The notes beneath the pieces are model-generated. The model had not been told where the DNA came from. It was given only the letters and a program-made list of their open reading frames with translations, and searched no databases. A program made the position numbers and the translations under genes. Of a stretch of 5,115 bases of DNA, positions 1 through 5,115 are shown in pieces. Position 1 is the first letter of the stretch; each line of letters opens with the position of its first letter. The stretch is from Bacteroidota bacterium (GTDB taxonomy: Bacteria; Bacteroidota; Ignavibacteria; SZUA-365): contig JAGTUZ010000109.1 in the NCBI GenBank assembly GCA_018224415.1, positions 1 through 5,115 on the forward strand, given 5' to 3'.

Positions 1-1
1 G

Positions 2-286
2 CACTTCATGGTCCCCTTCCTGCCGCTGGCCTTCTACCGCGCCAAGCGCAAGCTGGGCGTGCTGGCGGGGATCGCCGTGCTGATACTCCTCCTGCACTTC
101 GTTGACCTGTTCTGGCTGGTGATGCCGACCTTCGGTCCCGGCGTGCATTTCTCGTGGATGCATGTGACCTCCGCGCTTGGCATCGGCGGCCTGGTGATCT
201 GGATGTTCTGGATGCGCTTTACCGCCCATCCGGCCATTCCCGTCGCGGATCCCAAACTCGCGGACAGTATCGCACACCGCGTGTAG
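2..286 (+). CDS. actF: ActF-like quinone-binding membrane subunit of Alternative Complex III, C-terminal fragment
   Basis: Only the last 94 codons are visible; the reading frame is already open at base 2 and ends at TAG 284-286, so the true start lies outside the window. ActF is an integral membrane subunit of the quinol:cytochrome c oxidoreductase called Alternative Complex III, which oxidises membrane quinol and passes electrons towards c-type carriers. The fragment begins HFMVPFLPLAFYRAKRK, followed by a hydrophobic helix (visible residues about 18-42) ending in VDLFWLVMP, a second helix (about 54-74) containing GIGGLVIWMF, and a tail with PVADPKLADSI. From memory of the family, the HF-VPF-R-KR start, the D-(Y/F)-W-(L)-V-MP helix end and the P-V-DP-L tail are characteristic of ActF C-termini. 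Another NrfD-like membrane subunit, such as ActC, is the main alternative, but the tail favours ActF. The gene is followed by 167 non-coding bases and then a cbb3 oxidase operon on the same strand. Confidence 0.8.
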   Translation, partial: HFMVPFLPLAFYRAKRKLGVLAGIAVLILLLHFVDLFWLVMPTFGPGVHFSWMHVTSALGIGGLVIWMFWMRFTAHPAIPVADPKLADSIAHRV

Positions 287-293
287 CGCGGCA

Positions 294-310
294 GCGCGGC
301 TCCGCCGCGC
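294..310 (+). terminator. Left GC hairpin just after actF stop; possible weak terminator or mRNA 3'-end stabiliser
   Basis: GCGCGGC (294-300) pairs perfectly with GCCGCGC (304-310) around a TCC loop. A second copy of the 5' arm (GCGCGGC, 286-292) starts on the last base of the actF stop codon and could pair instead. There is no T-run after the stem, so it lacks the mark of a classical intrinsic terminator. Its position 7 bases after the stop would fit a 3'-end stabilising hairpin or a transcription pause. It is also the outer end of the inverted-repeat element. Confidence 0.4.
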
Positions 311-341
311 GCCGTATGCCGTAGGCAGTAGGCAATACGCC
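311..341. repeat. Left heptanucleotide tandem array (about 4.4 units)
   Basis: Units in strict 7-base register are GCCGTAT, GCCGTAG, GCAGTAG and GCAATAC, followed by a partial GCC. Read as the reverse complement, the units become GTATTGC, CTACTGC, CTACGGC and ATACGGC, the same family as the right-hand array (GCCTACA and variants). Unit divergence is high (two or three changes per unit), so this is an old or tolerant array rather than a fresh slippage product. Confidence 0.7.
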
Positions 342-390
342 CACCTTCAGCCCGCGCCATCAGTCTTGAACGGTACCCGACCGACATCGA

Positions 391-413
391 GCCTACAGCC
401 AACAGCTTACAGC
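391..413. repeat. Right heptanucleotide tandem array (about 3.3 units), inverted relative to the left array
   Basis: Units are GCCTACA, GCCAACA and GCTTACA with a trailing GC. The reverse complements (TGTAGGC, TGTTGGC, TGTAAGC) align in register with left-array units AGTAGGC, CGTAGGC and CGTATGC, with one or two differences each. The array abuts the right hairpin directly, as the left array abuts the left hairpin. Confidence 0.7.
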
Positions 414-430
414 GCGCCGCGAAGCGGCGC
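414..430 (+). repeat. Right GC hairpin upstream of ccoI
   Basis: GCGCCGC (414-420) pairs perfectly with GCGGCGC (424-430) around a GAA loop. Compared with the left hairpin read in the inverted sense, one base pair is swapped from G-C to C-G on both sides, so the 7-bp stem is kept. It ends 23 bases before the ccoI start codon. If it is in the 5' untranslated region of the cco mRNA it could affect ribosome access or transcript stability, but nothing in the sequence proves this. Confidence 0.6.
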
Positions 431-433
431 AAC

Positions 434-437
434 GGAG
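434..437 (+). promoter_or_regulatory. Weak, distant Shine-Dalgarno candidate for ccoI
   Basis: GGAG lies 16 bases before the ATG at 454, farther than the usual 5-10 bases; the intervening bases are A-rich (AAAAAAA around 440-446). ccoS and ccoN downstream have better placed sites. Initiation of ccoI may therefore rely on the A-rich unstructured leader more than on a Shine-Dalgarno match. I find no convincing alternative in-frame start upstream. Confidence 0.3.
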
Positions 438-453
438 TGAAAAAAACACCGCT

Positions 454-2886
454 ATGTCCACAGGACAGCAGCAACATATCGCAGATACCGACACGCATCC
501 CGCATGCTATCATTGCGGGGACCGGTGCGACGGCCGTGACATCGCGATCGGCGACCGGTATTTCTGTTGCAACGGCTGCAAGACGGTGTACGAACTGCTG
601 GCCGCGCGCGACCTGTGTGATTATTATGTGATCGACGAGGCGCGGCAGGGGAAGACACCGTTCGACAGCGGGTATTCGCATCGCTACGACTATCTCGACG
701 ATCCGACCATCGTCGAGCAACTGCTGGATTTCTCCGACGGCGCGACACGTCTGGCAACATTCCGCATTCCGTCGATGCACTGCAGCAGCTGCATCTGGCT
801 GATCGAGCGCCTGTCGGCGCTGAACAACGGCGTGGTGTCGGCACGCGTCAACTTTCCGCGCAAGGAAGCCGCGATCACGTGGAACAACGAAAAAGTCTCG
901 CTGCGGGAGATCGTCATCCTGCTCGCCAGTATCGGATACGAACCCTACATCTCGCTGCAGGACGTGGCCGAGAAACGCAAGCATTCCTCCAACCGCAAGC
1001 TGTACTACCGCATCGGCGTGGCGGGGTTCTCCTTCGGCAACATCATGCTGCTGAGCTTCCCGGAGTACCTTGCGGCCGAAGGTACGATGGACCCTGTATT
1101 CGCACTCGTGTTCCGTTACCTCAATGTGGCGCTGAGCCTCCCGGTGTTCTTCTACAGTGCCAGCCCGTTTTTCGCCTCCGCCTGGGCAGGATTGCGACAT
1201 CGCTATCTCAACATCGACGTGCCGATTTCCCTGGGCATCCTGGCGCTGTTCGGTCGAAGCATCTATGAAATCGTCAGCGCCACCGGCACGGGCTATCTCG
1301 ATTCCCTGACCGGCCTGATCTTTTTCATGCTCATCGGACGGATCTTCCAGAAGAAAAGCTACGACGCGCTGTCCTTCGACCGCGACTTCCGCTCGTATTT
1401 CCCGCTGTCGGTTGCGCTGCGCGCGGATGACGGCGAGCACAACGTGCCGCTGACGAAACTGAAGGTGGGCGACCGCATCGTGATCCGCAACCAGGAACTG
1501 GTGCCGACCGACGCAGTGATGCTGCGCGGCGAGGCCAACATCGACTACAGCTTCGTCACCGGCGAGGCCGACCTGATCACGAAGAAAAGCGGCGATCGCA
1601 TCCACGCCGGCGGACGGCAGGTCGGACAGGCCATCGAACTCGAAGTGATCAAGGACATCGAACAGAGCTATCTGACGCGTCTGTGGAACAACGACGTGTT
1701 CACCAAGGAGTCGCACGGCCGCCTGCACAACATGGTCGACCGCATCAGCAAGCATTTCACCGCCGTGGTGCTGCTGATCGCTTTCGGCGCCGCAGCCTAC
1801 TGGGCCTTCGCGGATCCGGACATCATGTACACGGTGTTCACCGCCGTGCTCATCGTTGCCTGTCCCTGTGCGCTGGCGCTTTCCTCGCCCTTCGCCCTCG
1901 GCTCGGCCCAGCGCATCTTCGGCAACAACGACTTCTACACCAAGAATACCGACGCGGTCGAAACACTCGCCCGCGTCGATACGATTGTTTTCGACAAGAC
2001 CGGGACGCTCACGCAGACGCGCAGCGGAAACGTGCGCTGGCACGGACCGGCGCTCGGCGAAGAGGTGCGCGCCCAGGTCAAGTCGCTCCTGCGGCAGAGC
2101 ACACATGCGCTCAGCCGCCAGGTGTTTGCATCGCTCGCCGGCGACGTCACGTCTGACGTGGAGGACTACCGGGAAGTGCCCGGCCATGGCATCGAAGGTC
2201 GCGTCGACGGGCATGCCCTCATGATCGGCTCGGCCGAGTGGGCACAGCGCGCAGACGCCGCGCCGCCCGATACCGGCAGCAGTGCGGTCTACATCTCGCG
2301 TGACGGCGCGCCGCTCGGACATTTCACCGTGCCGAACACGTACCGGGAAGGCCTGCAGGAACTGGTCGCGGCGCTCAAGCCCACGTACGACATTCTCATT
2401 CTCTCCGGCGACAGCGATCGCGAGGCCACACGCCTGCGCGCGGTGTTCGGCGACGATGTGCCGATGTTTTTCCAGCAGTCGCCGGAGGACAAGCTGACCT
2501 TCGTCTCGCGCCTTCGTGCCGAGGGAAGGCAGGTGCTAATGGTGGGCGACGGCCTCAACGACGCCGGCGCACTCAAGGCCGCCGACGTGGGCATTTCGAT
2601 TTCGGAGGACATCAACACGTTCTCCCCCGCCTGCGACGGCATTCTCGCCGCGCAGCGCTTTGCATTGTTCCCGCGCCTCCTGGCGTTTTCCAAAAGCAGC
2701 GTGCGCATCGTGCTGGCGAGCTTCGCCATCTCCTTTGCGTACAATCTGATCGGATTATCCTTTGCCGTGGCGGGACTGCTGTCACCCCTCGTCTCGGCCA
2801 TACTCATGCCGGTGAGTTCCGTGACCGTGGTCGCCTTCACAACCGTGACGACGCGTTTCCTGGCCCGGCGGAGAGGACTGCGATGA
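454..2886 (+). CDS. ccoI: CcoI/FixI-type copper-transporting P1B ATPase for cbb3 oxidase assembly
   Basis: This 810-residue inner-membrane ATPase belongs to the heavy-metal P-type family; CcoI exports copper from the cytoplasm for assembly of the cbb3 oxidase CuB centre. Order of parts: a Cys-rich N-terminal metal-binding domain (C18-x2-C21-x3-C25 and C38-C39-x2-C42); an HMA-like domain with MHCSSC (CxxC at 110-113); two helices (about 186-207 and 214-245) plus two more (252-275, 281-302); an actuator domain with TGEA (369-372); helices 5 and 6, the latter with the CPC ion-binding motif (470-472); the phosphorylation motif DKTGTLT (Asp514); the nucleotide-binding domain with GHG (577-579); the hinge GDGLND (Asp699, Asp703); and two C-terminal helices with YN (763-764) and MPVSS (785-789). 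All catalytic residues are present. The histidine motif reads THALS (His551) instead of the common HPL. The ATG at 454 is chosen because it leaves the Cys-rich domain complete. The stop is one base before ccoS, and that spacing supports the CcoI rather than general CopA assignment. Confidence 0.95.
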   Translation: MSTGQQQHIADTDTHPACYHCGDRCDGRDIAIGDRYFCCNGCKTVYELLAARDLCDYYVIDEARQGKTPFDSGYSHRYDYLDDPTIVEQLLDFSDGATRLATFRIPSMHCSSCIWLIERLSALNNGVVSARVNFPRKEAAITWNNEKVSLREIVILLASIGYEPYISLQDVAEKRKHSSNRKLYYRIGVAGFSFGNIMLLSFPEYLAAEGTMDPVFALVFRYLNVALSLPVFFYSASPFFASAWAGLRHRYLNIDVPISLGILALFGRSIYEIVSATGTGYLDSLTGLIFFMLIGRIFQKKSYDALSFDRDFRSYFPLSVALRADDGEHNVPLTKLKVGDRIVIRNQELVPTDAVMLRGEANIDYSFVTGEADLITKKSGDRIHAGGRQVGQAIELEVIKDIEQSYLTRLWNNDVFTKESHGRLHNMVDRISKHFTAVVLLIAFGAAAYWAFADPDIMYTVFTAVLIVACPCALALSSPFALGSAQRIFGNNDFYTKNTDAVETLARVDTIVFDKTGTLTQTRSGNVRWHGPALGEEVRAQVKSLLRQSTHALSRQVFASLAGDVTSDVEDYREVPGHGIEGRVDGHALMIGSAEWAQRADAAPPDTGSSAVYISRDGAPLGHFTVPNTYREGLQELVAALKPTYDILILSGDSDREATRLRAVFGDDVPMFFQQSPEDKLTFVSRLRAEGRQVLMVGDGLNDAGALKAADVGISISEDINTFSPACDGILAAQRFALFPRLLAFSKSSVRIVLASFAISFAYNLIGLSFAVAGLLSPLVSAILMPVSSVTVVAFTTVTTRFLARRRGLR
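2871..2877 (+). promoter_or_regulatory. Ribosome binding site for ccoS, inside the ccoI 3' end
   Basis: GAGAGGA within the last codons of ccoI sits 10 bases before the ATG at 2888. It supports that start over the internal ATG at 2897 and implies coupling of ccoS translation to ccoI. Confidence 0.6.
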
Positions 2887-2887
2887 C

Positions 2888-3115
2888 ATGTACGTAATGT
2901 TCGTGCTCATCGGCTTCAGCCTCCTCGTCGCCCTGATCTTTCTCGGCGTGTTCATCTGGGCCGTGCGCAGCGGACAATACGAAGACCACTACACGCCATC
3001 GGTGCGTATGCTGTTTGACGACGAGAAAAAACCGGCAGACAGTGGAACTCCGGCAGACGACGATAATGAACAATCGAGCAAACCAGATACACAAGAACTG
3101 AGGAGTACGGATTAA
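2888..3115 (+). CDS. ccoS: CcoS, small membrane protein for cbb3 oxidase maturation
   Basis: This 75-residue protein has a single N-terminal membrane helix (about residues 3-26) followed by the family signature GQYEDHYTPSVRMLFDD (29-45), corresponding to the GQ(F/Y)-D--TPA-RML-DD block of CcoS proteins. In characterised proteobacteria CcoS is needed for insertion of the heme and copper cofactors into the oxidase, though its biochemical role is not settled. The tail after residue 46 is hydrophilic, acidic and probably disordered. A Shine-Dalgarno site at 2871-2877 supports the ATG at 2888. The gene lies one base after ccoI and overlaps ccoNO by one base (TAATG), so the three are almost certainly one operon. 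Confidence 0.93.
   Translation: MYVMFVLIGFSLLVALIFLGVFIWAVRSGQYEDHYTPSVRMLFDDEKKPADSGTPADDDNEQSSKPDTQELRSTD
3101..3105 (+). promoter_or_regulatory. Ribosome binding site for ccoNO, inside ccoS
   Basis: AGGAG ends 9 bases before the ATG at 3115. It fixes the ccoNO start at the TAATG overlap with the ccoS stop, an arrangement suited to termination-reinitiation. Confidence 0.75.
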
Positions 3116-5115
3116 TGGAAGTGGAAAAATTCCGTTATGACAACAGGATCGTGCGCATGTTTCTCATCGCCACGATCGCTTGGGGCCTGACAGGATTCAT
3201 TTTTGGAATCTGGATCGCCCTGCAGCTCCCCTTCCCGGGATTCAACATCTCCGAGGCCTTCACGTTCGGCCGCATGCGTCCCCTGCATACCAACGCGGTG
3301 ATCTTCGCCTTTGTGGGCAACGGCATTTTCCTCGGGTACTATTATTCCATCCAGCGCCTTCTGAGAGCGCGGAATTACAGTGACACGCTCTCCCTCATCC
3401 ATTTCTGGGGCTGGCAGCTGATCATCGTCGCCGCCGCCGTGACGCTGCTCTCAGGGTACACGACGTCGAAGGAATACGCCGAGCTGGAATGGCCGATCGA
3501 CATTGCCATCGCCGTGGTCTGGGTGATCTGGGGCATCAACATGTTCGGAACCATCCTCAAGCGCCGCGAGAAGCACATGTACGTGGCGATCTGGTTCTAC
3601 ATCTCGACGTTCATCACCGTTGCCGTGCTGCATATCGTCAACTCCCTTGAAATGCCGGCCACCTTCCTGAAGAGCTACCCGGTGTACGCCGGTGTGCAGG
3701 ACGCGCTGGTGCAGTGGTGGTACGGACACAACGCAGTGGCATTCTTCCTGACCACGCCGGTGCTGGGCCTGATGTACTACTACCTGCCAAAAGCGGCCGA
3801 GCGTCCGGTCTACAGCTACAAGCTGTCGATCATCCATTTCTGGGCTCTCATCTTCATCTATATCTGGGCCGGTCCGCATCATCTTCTCTACACTTCCACG
3901 CCGGACTGGGCACAGGCGCTGGGCACGGTCTTTTCCATCATGCTCATCGCTCCAAGCTGGGGCGGCATGCTCAACGGTCTTCTGACGCTGCGTGGCGCCT
4001 GGGACAAGGTGCGCACCGATCCCGTGCTGAAGTTCTTTGTTGTGGCCGTGACCGCCTACGGCATGGCGACGTTCGAAGGACCCATGCTCGCGATCAAAAG
4101 CGTCAACGCCCTGTCGCATTTCACCGACTGGACCATCGCGCATGTGCATGTCGGCGCGCTGGGCTGGAACGGGTTCATGCTGTATGGCATCATTTACTGG
4201 CTCACGCCCCGGCTGTACGGCACGGAGCTGTACTCGAAAAAACTCGCCAACGCGCATTTCTGGCTTGGCACCCTGGGCATCCTGTTCTATGTGATCCCGA
4301 TCTATTGGGCCGGCATCACGCAGGGTCTGATGTGGAAGCAGTTCACGGCCGACGGCGTGCTGCAGTATCCGAACTTCCTCGAGACCGTTCTTCAGCTGAT
4401 CCCGATGTACATCCTCCGCGTTGTCGGCGGCACGCTGTATCTGACCGGCGCATTGCTCGGTCTGTACAACACCTACAAGACCATGCGTGTCGGCACGTTC
4501 ATTCCCGAGGTCGAGGCCGAGGGACCGTCGCTGCGCGCACAGGTCACCGAAGACGAGAAAACGTACTGGGGCCACCGTTGGCTCGAAAGCCGTCCTGTGC
4601 AGTTCACTCTGCTGGCATTCGTGGCCATTGCTATCGGTACGGTGATCGGCAACGTGCCGATGTTTGTCATCCAGTCCAACATCCCGACCATCACCAGCGT
4701 CAAGCCCTACACGCCGCTGGAGGTCGAAGGACGCGACATCTACATCCGTGAGGGCTGCGTGGGCTGCCATTCGCAGATGGTCCGCCCCTTCCGCAGTGAA
4801 ACCGAACGGTACGGCGAATATTCAAAAGCCGGCGAGTACGTGTACGACCATCCCTTCCTTTGGGGATCGAAACGGACAGGACCCGATCTGCACCGTGTGG
4901 GTCGCAAGTATCCCGACGCCTGGCATTACAGCCACATGTACGACCCGACAACCATGTCCCCGGGTTCCATCATGCCTCCCTATCCCTGGTTGATCGAAGA
5001 CCAGCTGGATTACAGCGACCTCGACTCGAAGATTTCCGCGCTGCGCGCGATCGGCGTTCCCTATGCACGGGGCTTCGAAGACGAGGCGCAGGCCGAGCTG
5101 AAAAAGCAGGCGGAA
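3115..5115 (+). CDS. ccoNO: CcoNO fusion: cbb3-type cytochrome c oxidase subunits I and II, 3' end cut by the window
   Basis: The frame is open for 667 codons to the window edge. The first ~460 residues are CcoN, the heme-copper catalytic subunit that reduces O2 and pumps protons. His58, in RMRPLHTN, and His345 are the low-spin heme b ligands; His343 (AHVHVG) binds high-spin heme b3. His205 (WWYGHN) and His255-His256 (GPHH) bind CuB, and Tyr249 is placed for the Tyr-His crosslink. Glu321 (TFEGPML) and the EYAELEWP segment (120-127) are also typical of CcoN. After a hydrophilic linker (about 460-490) without a stop or start codon comes CcoO: an anchor helix (about 497-519), EGRDIYIREG, a heme c site CVGCH (548-552) and the axial Met620 in SIMPP. 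CcoO passes electrons to CcoN. Single-polypeptide CcoNO is known in Bacteroidota and related groups. The C-terminus looks close to its end, with the usual ALRAIGVPY segment near residue 645. The ATG at 3115 is supported by AGGAG at 3101-3105. Confidence 0.96.
   Translation, partial: MEVEKFRYDNRIVRMFLIATIAWGLTGFIFGIWIALQLPFPGFNISEAFTFGRMRPLHTNAVIFAFVGNGIFLGYYYSIQRLLRARNYSDTLSLIHFWGWQLIIVAAAVTLLSGYTTSKEYAELEWPIDIAIAVVWVIWGINMFGTILKRREKHMYVAIWFYISTFITVAVLHIVNSLEMPATFLKSYPVYAGVQDALVQWWYGHNAVAFFLTTPVLGLMYYYLPKAAERPVYSYKLSIIHFWALIFIYIWAGPHHLLYTSTPDWAQALGTVFSIMLIAPSWGGMLNGLLTLRGAWDKVRTDPVLKFFVVAVTAYGMATFEGPMLAIKSVNALSHFTDWTIAHVHVGALGWNGFMLYGIIYWLTPRLYGTELYSKKLANAHFWLGTLGILFYVIPIYWAGITQGLMWKQFTADGVLQYPNFLETVLQLIPMYILRVVGGTLYLTGALLGLYNTYKTMRVGTFIPEVEAEGPSLRAQVTEDEKTYWGHRWLESRPVQFTLLAFVAIAIGTVIGNVPMFVIQSNIPTITSVKPYTPLEVEGRDIYIREGCVGCHSQMVRPFRSETERYGEYSKAGEYVYDHPFLWGSKRTGPDLHRVGRKYPDAWHYSHMYDPTTMSPGSIMPPYPWLIEDQLDYSDLDSKISALRAIGVPYARGFEDEAQAELKKQAE

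Larger units (their letters stand above)
294..430. repeat. Composite inverted-repeat element: hairpin and 7-base repeats at both ends
   Basis: This 137-base intergenic element has 40-base imperfect terminal inverted repeats. The left arm is 294-333. The right arm is 391-430, and its reverse complement matches the left arm at 32 of 40 positions without gaps. Each arm is built the same way, from outside inwards: a 7-bp GC hairpin with a 3-base loop, then 7-base tandem repeats. The 57-base centre (334-390) has no coding capacity or symmetry that I can see. The match stops sharply at both ends, and I see no clear target-site duplication at the flanks (bases before 294 end GCGCGGCA; bases after 430 begin AACGGAG). 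It could be a REP-doublet or MITE-like dispersed element, or a structured RNA between the two transcripts. The GTAG-type motif lies 3' of the hairpin on the + strand in the left arm, which does not fit the usual REP layout of GTAG 5' of the palindrome. Family membership is unknown. Confidence 0.75.

Noticed and set aside
366..394. TTGAAC at 366-371 as a possible -35 box for the cco operon
   Set aside because: No -10-like sequence lies at suitable spacing, and the FCB-type promoter pattern is not seen either. The promoter cannot be placed from sequence alone.
294..430. CRISPR array or rho-independent terminator as the explanation of the repeats
   Set aside because: Repeat units are 7 bases with no spacers, so it is not CRISPR; the stems lack a following T-run, so a classical intrinsic terminator is not supported.
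287..453. FNR/Anr-type operator expected before a cbb3 operon
   Set aside because: I looked for TTGAT-N4-ATCAA and close variants and found none in this gap.
437..631. Small + strand frame beginning with GTG at 437, overlapping the ccoI start
   Set aside because: No upstream ribosome site, no recognisable protein, and it overlaps the Cys-rich domain of ccoI, which is conserved.
34..2322. Very long open frame of 762 codons on the - strand, antisense to ccoI
   Set aside because: It lies opposite the clearly real ccoI and has a low-complexity, Arg/His/Glu/Ala-rich composition with no recognisable domain. Such frames arise from GC-rich third positions of the sense gene.
3714..4751. 345-codon open frame on the + strand in another frame of ccoNO
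   Set aside because: Composition is His/Arg/Ala-rich and it overlaps ccoNO fully; no sensible start context or domain.
3451..4770. 439-codon open frame on the - strand, antisense to ccoNO
   Set aside because: It is opposite the CcoN active-site region, is His/Asp/Arg-rich and has no family features, so it is a shadow of codon bias.

Overview
The window comes from a GC-rich bacterium and carries respiratory-chain genes, all on the + strand. The left edge holds the last 94 codons of a gene that looks like ActF, a membrane subunit of Alternative Complex III (quinol:cytochrome c oxidoreductase). A gap of about 167 bases follows. Then comes a tightly packed operon: ccoI (copper P-type ATPase), ccoS (small maturation protein) and ccoNO (cbb3 oxidase catalytic subunit fused to its monoheme cytochrome subunit), which runs off the right edge. 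An ActF-type complex, a fused CcoNO and assembly genes placed before the structural genes together suggest a member of the Bacteroidota/Chlorobiota/Ignavibacteriota (FCB) group. This assignment rests on gene content alone and is tentative.

Layout: actF 3' end (2-286); intergenic region 287-453, most of it taken up by a symmetric inverted-repeat element (294-430); ccoI (454-2886); one base of spacing; ccoS (2888-3115); a TAATG stop/start overlap; ccoNO (3115 to beyond 5115). The three cco genes are very probably co-transcribed and at least partly translationally coupled.

Function: CcoI loads copper needed for the CuB site of the oxidase, and CcoS is required for cofactor insertion. CcoNO is the high-affinity, proton-pumping terminal oxidase core; its CcoO half accepts electrons from c-type cytochrome. 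Alternative Complex III would oxidise quinol and reduce a cytochrome c or similar carrier, so the two loci side by side could encode a whole quinol-to-oxygen branch without a bc1 complex. ccoP and ccoQ would be expected just beyond the right edge but cannot be seen.

The main non-genic find is the 137-base element between actF and ccoI. Each end has a perfect 7-bp GC hairpin with a 3-base loop, followed inward by a short array of 7-base repeats (consensus near GTAGGCN). The two ends are inverted copies matching at 32 of 40 positions, and one hairpin base pair has changed on both sides so that pairing is kept. The protein-coding part of the window is otherwise a conventional respiratory locus.
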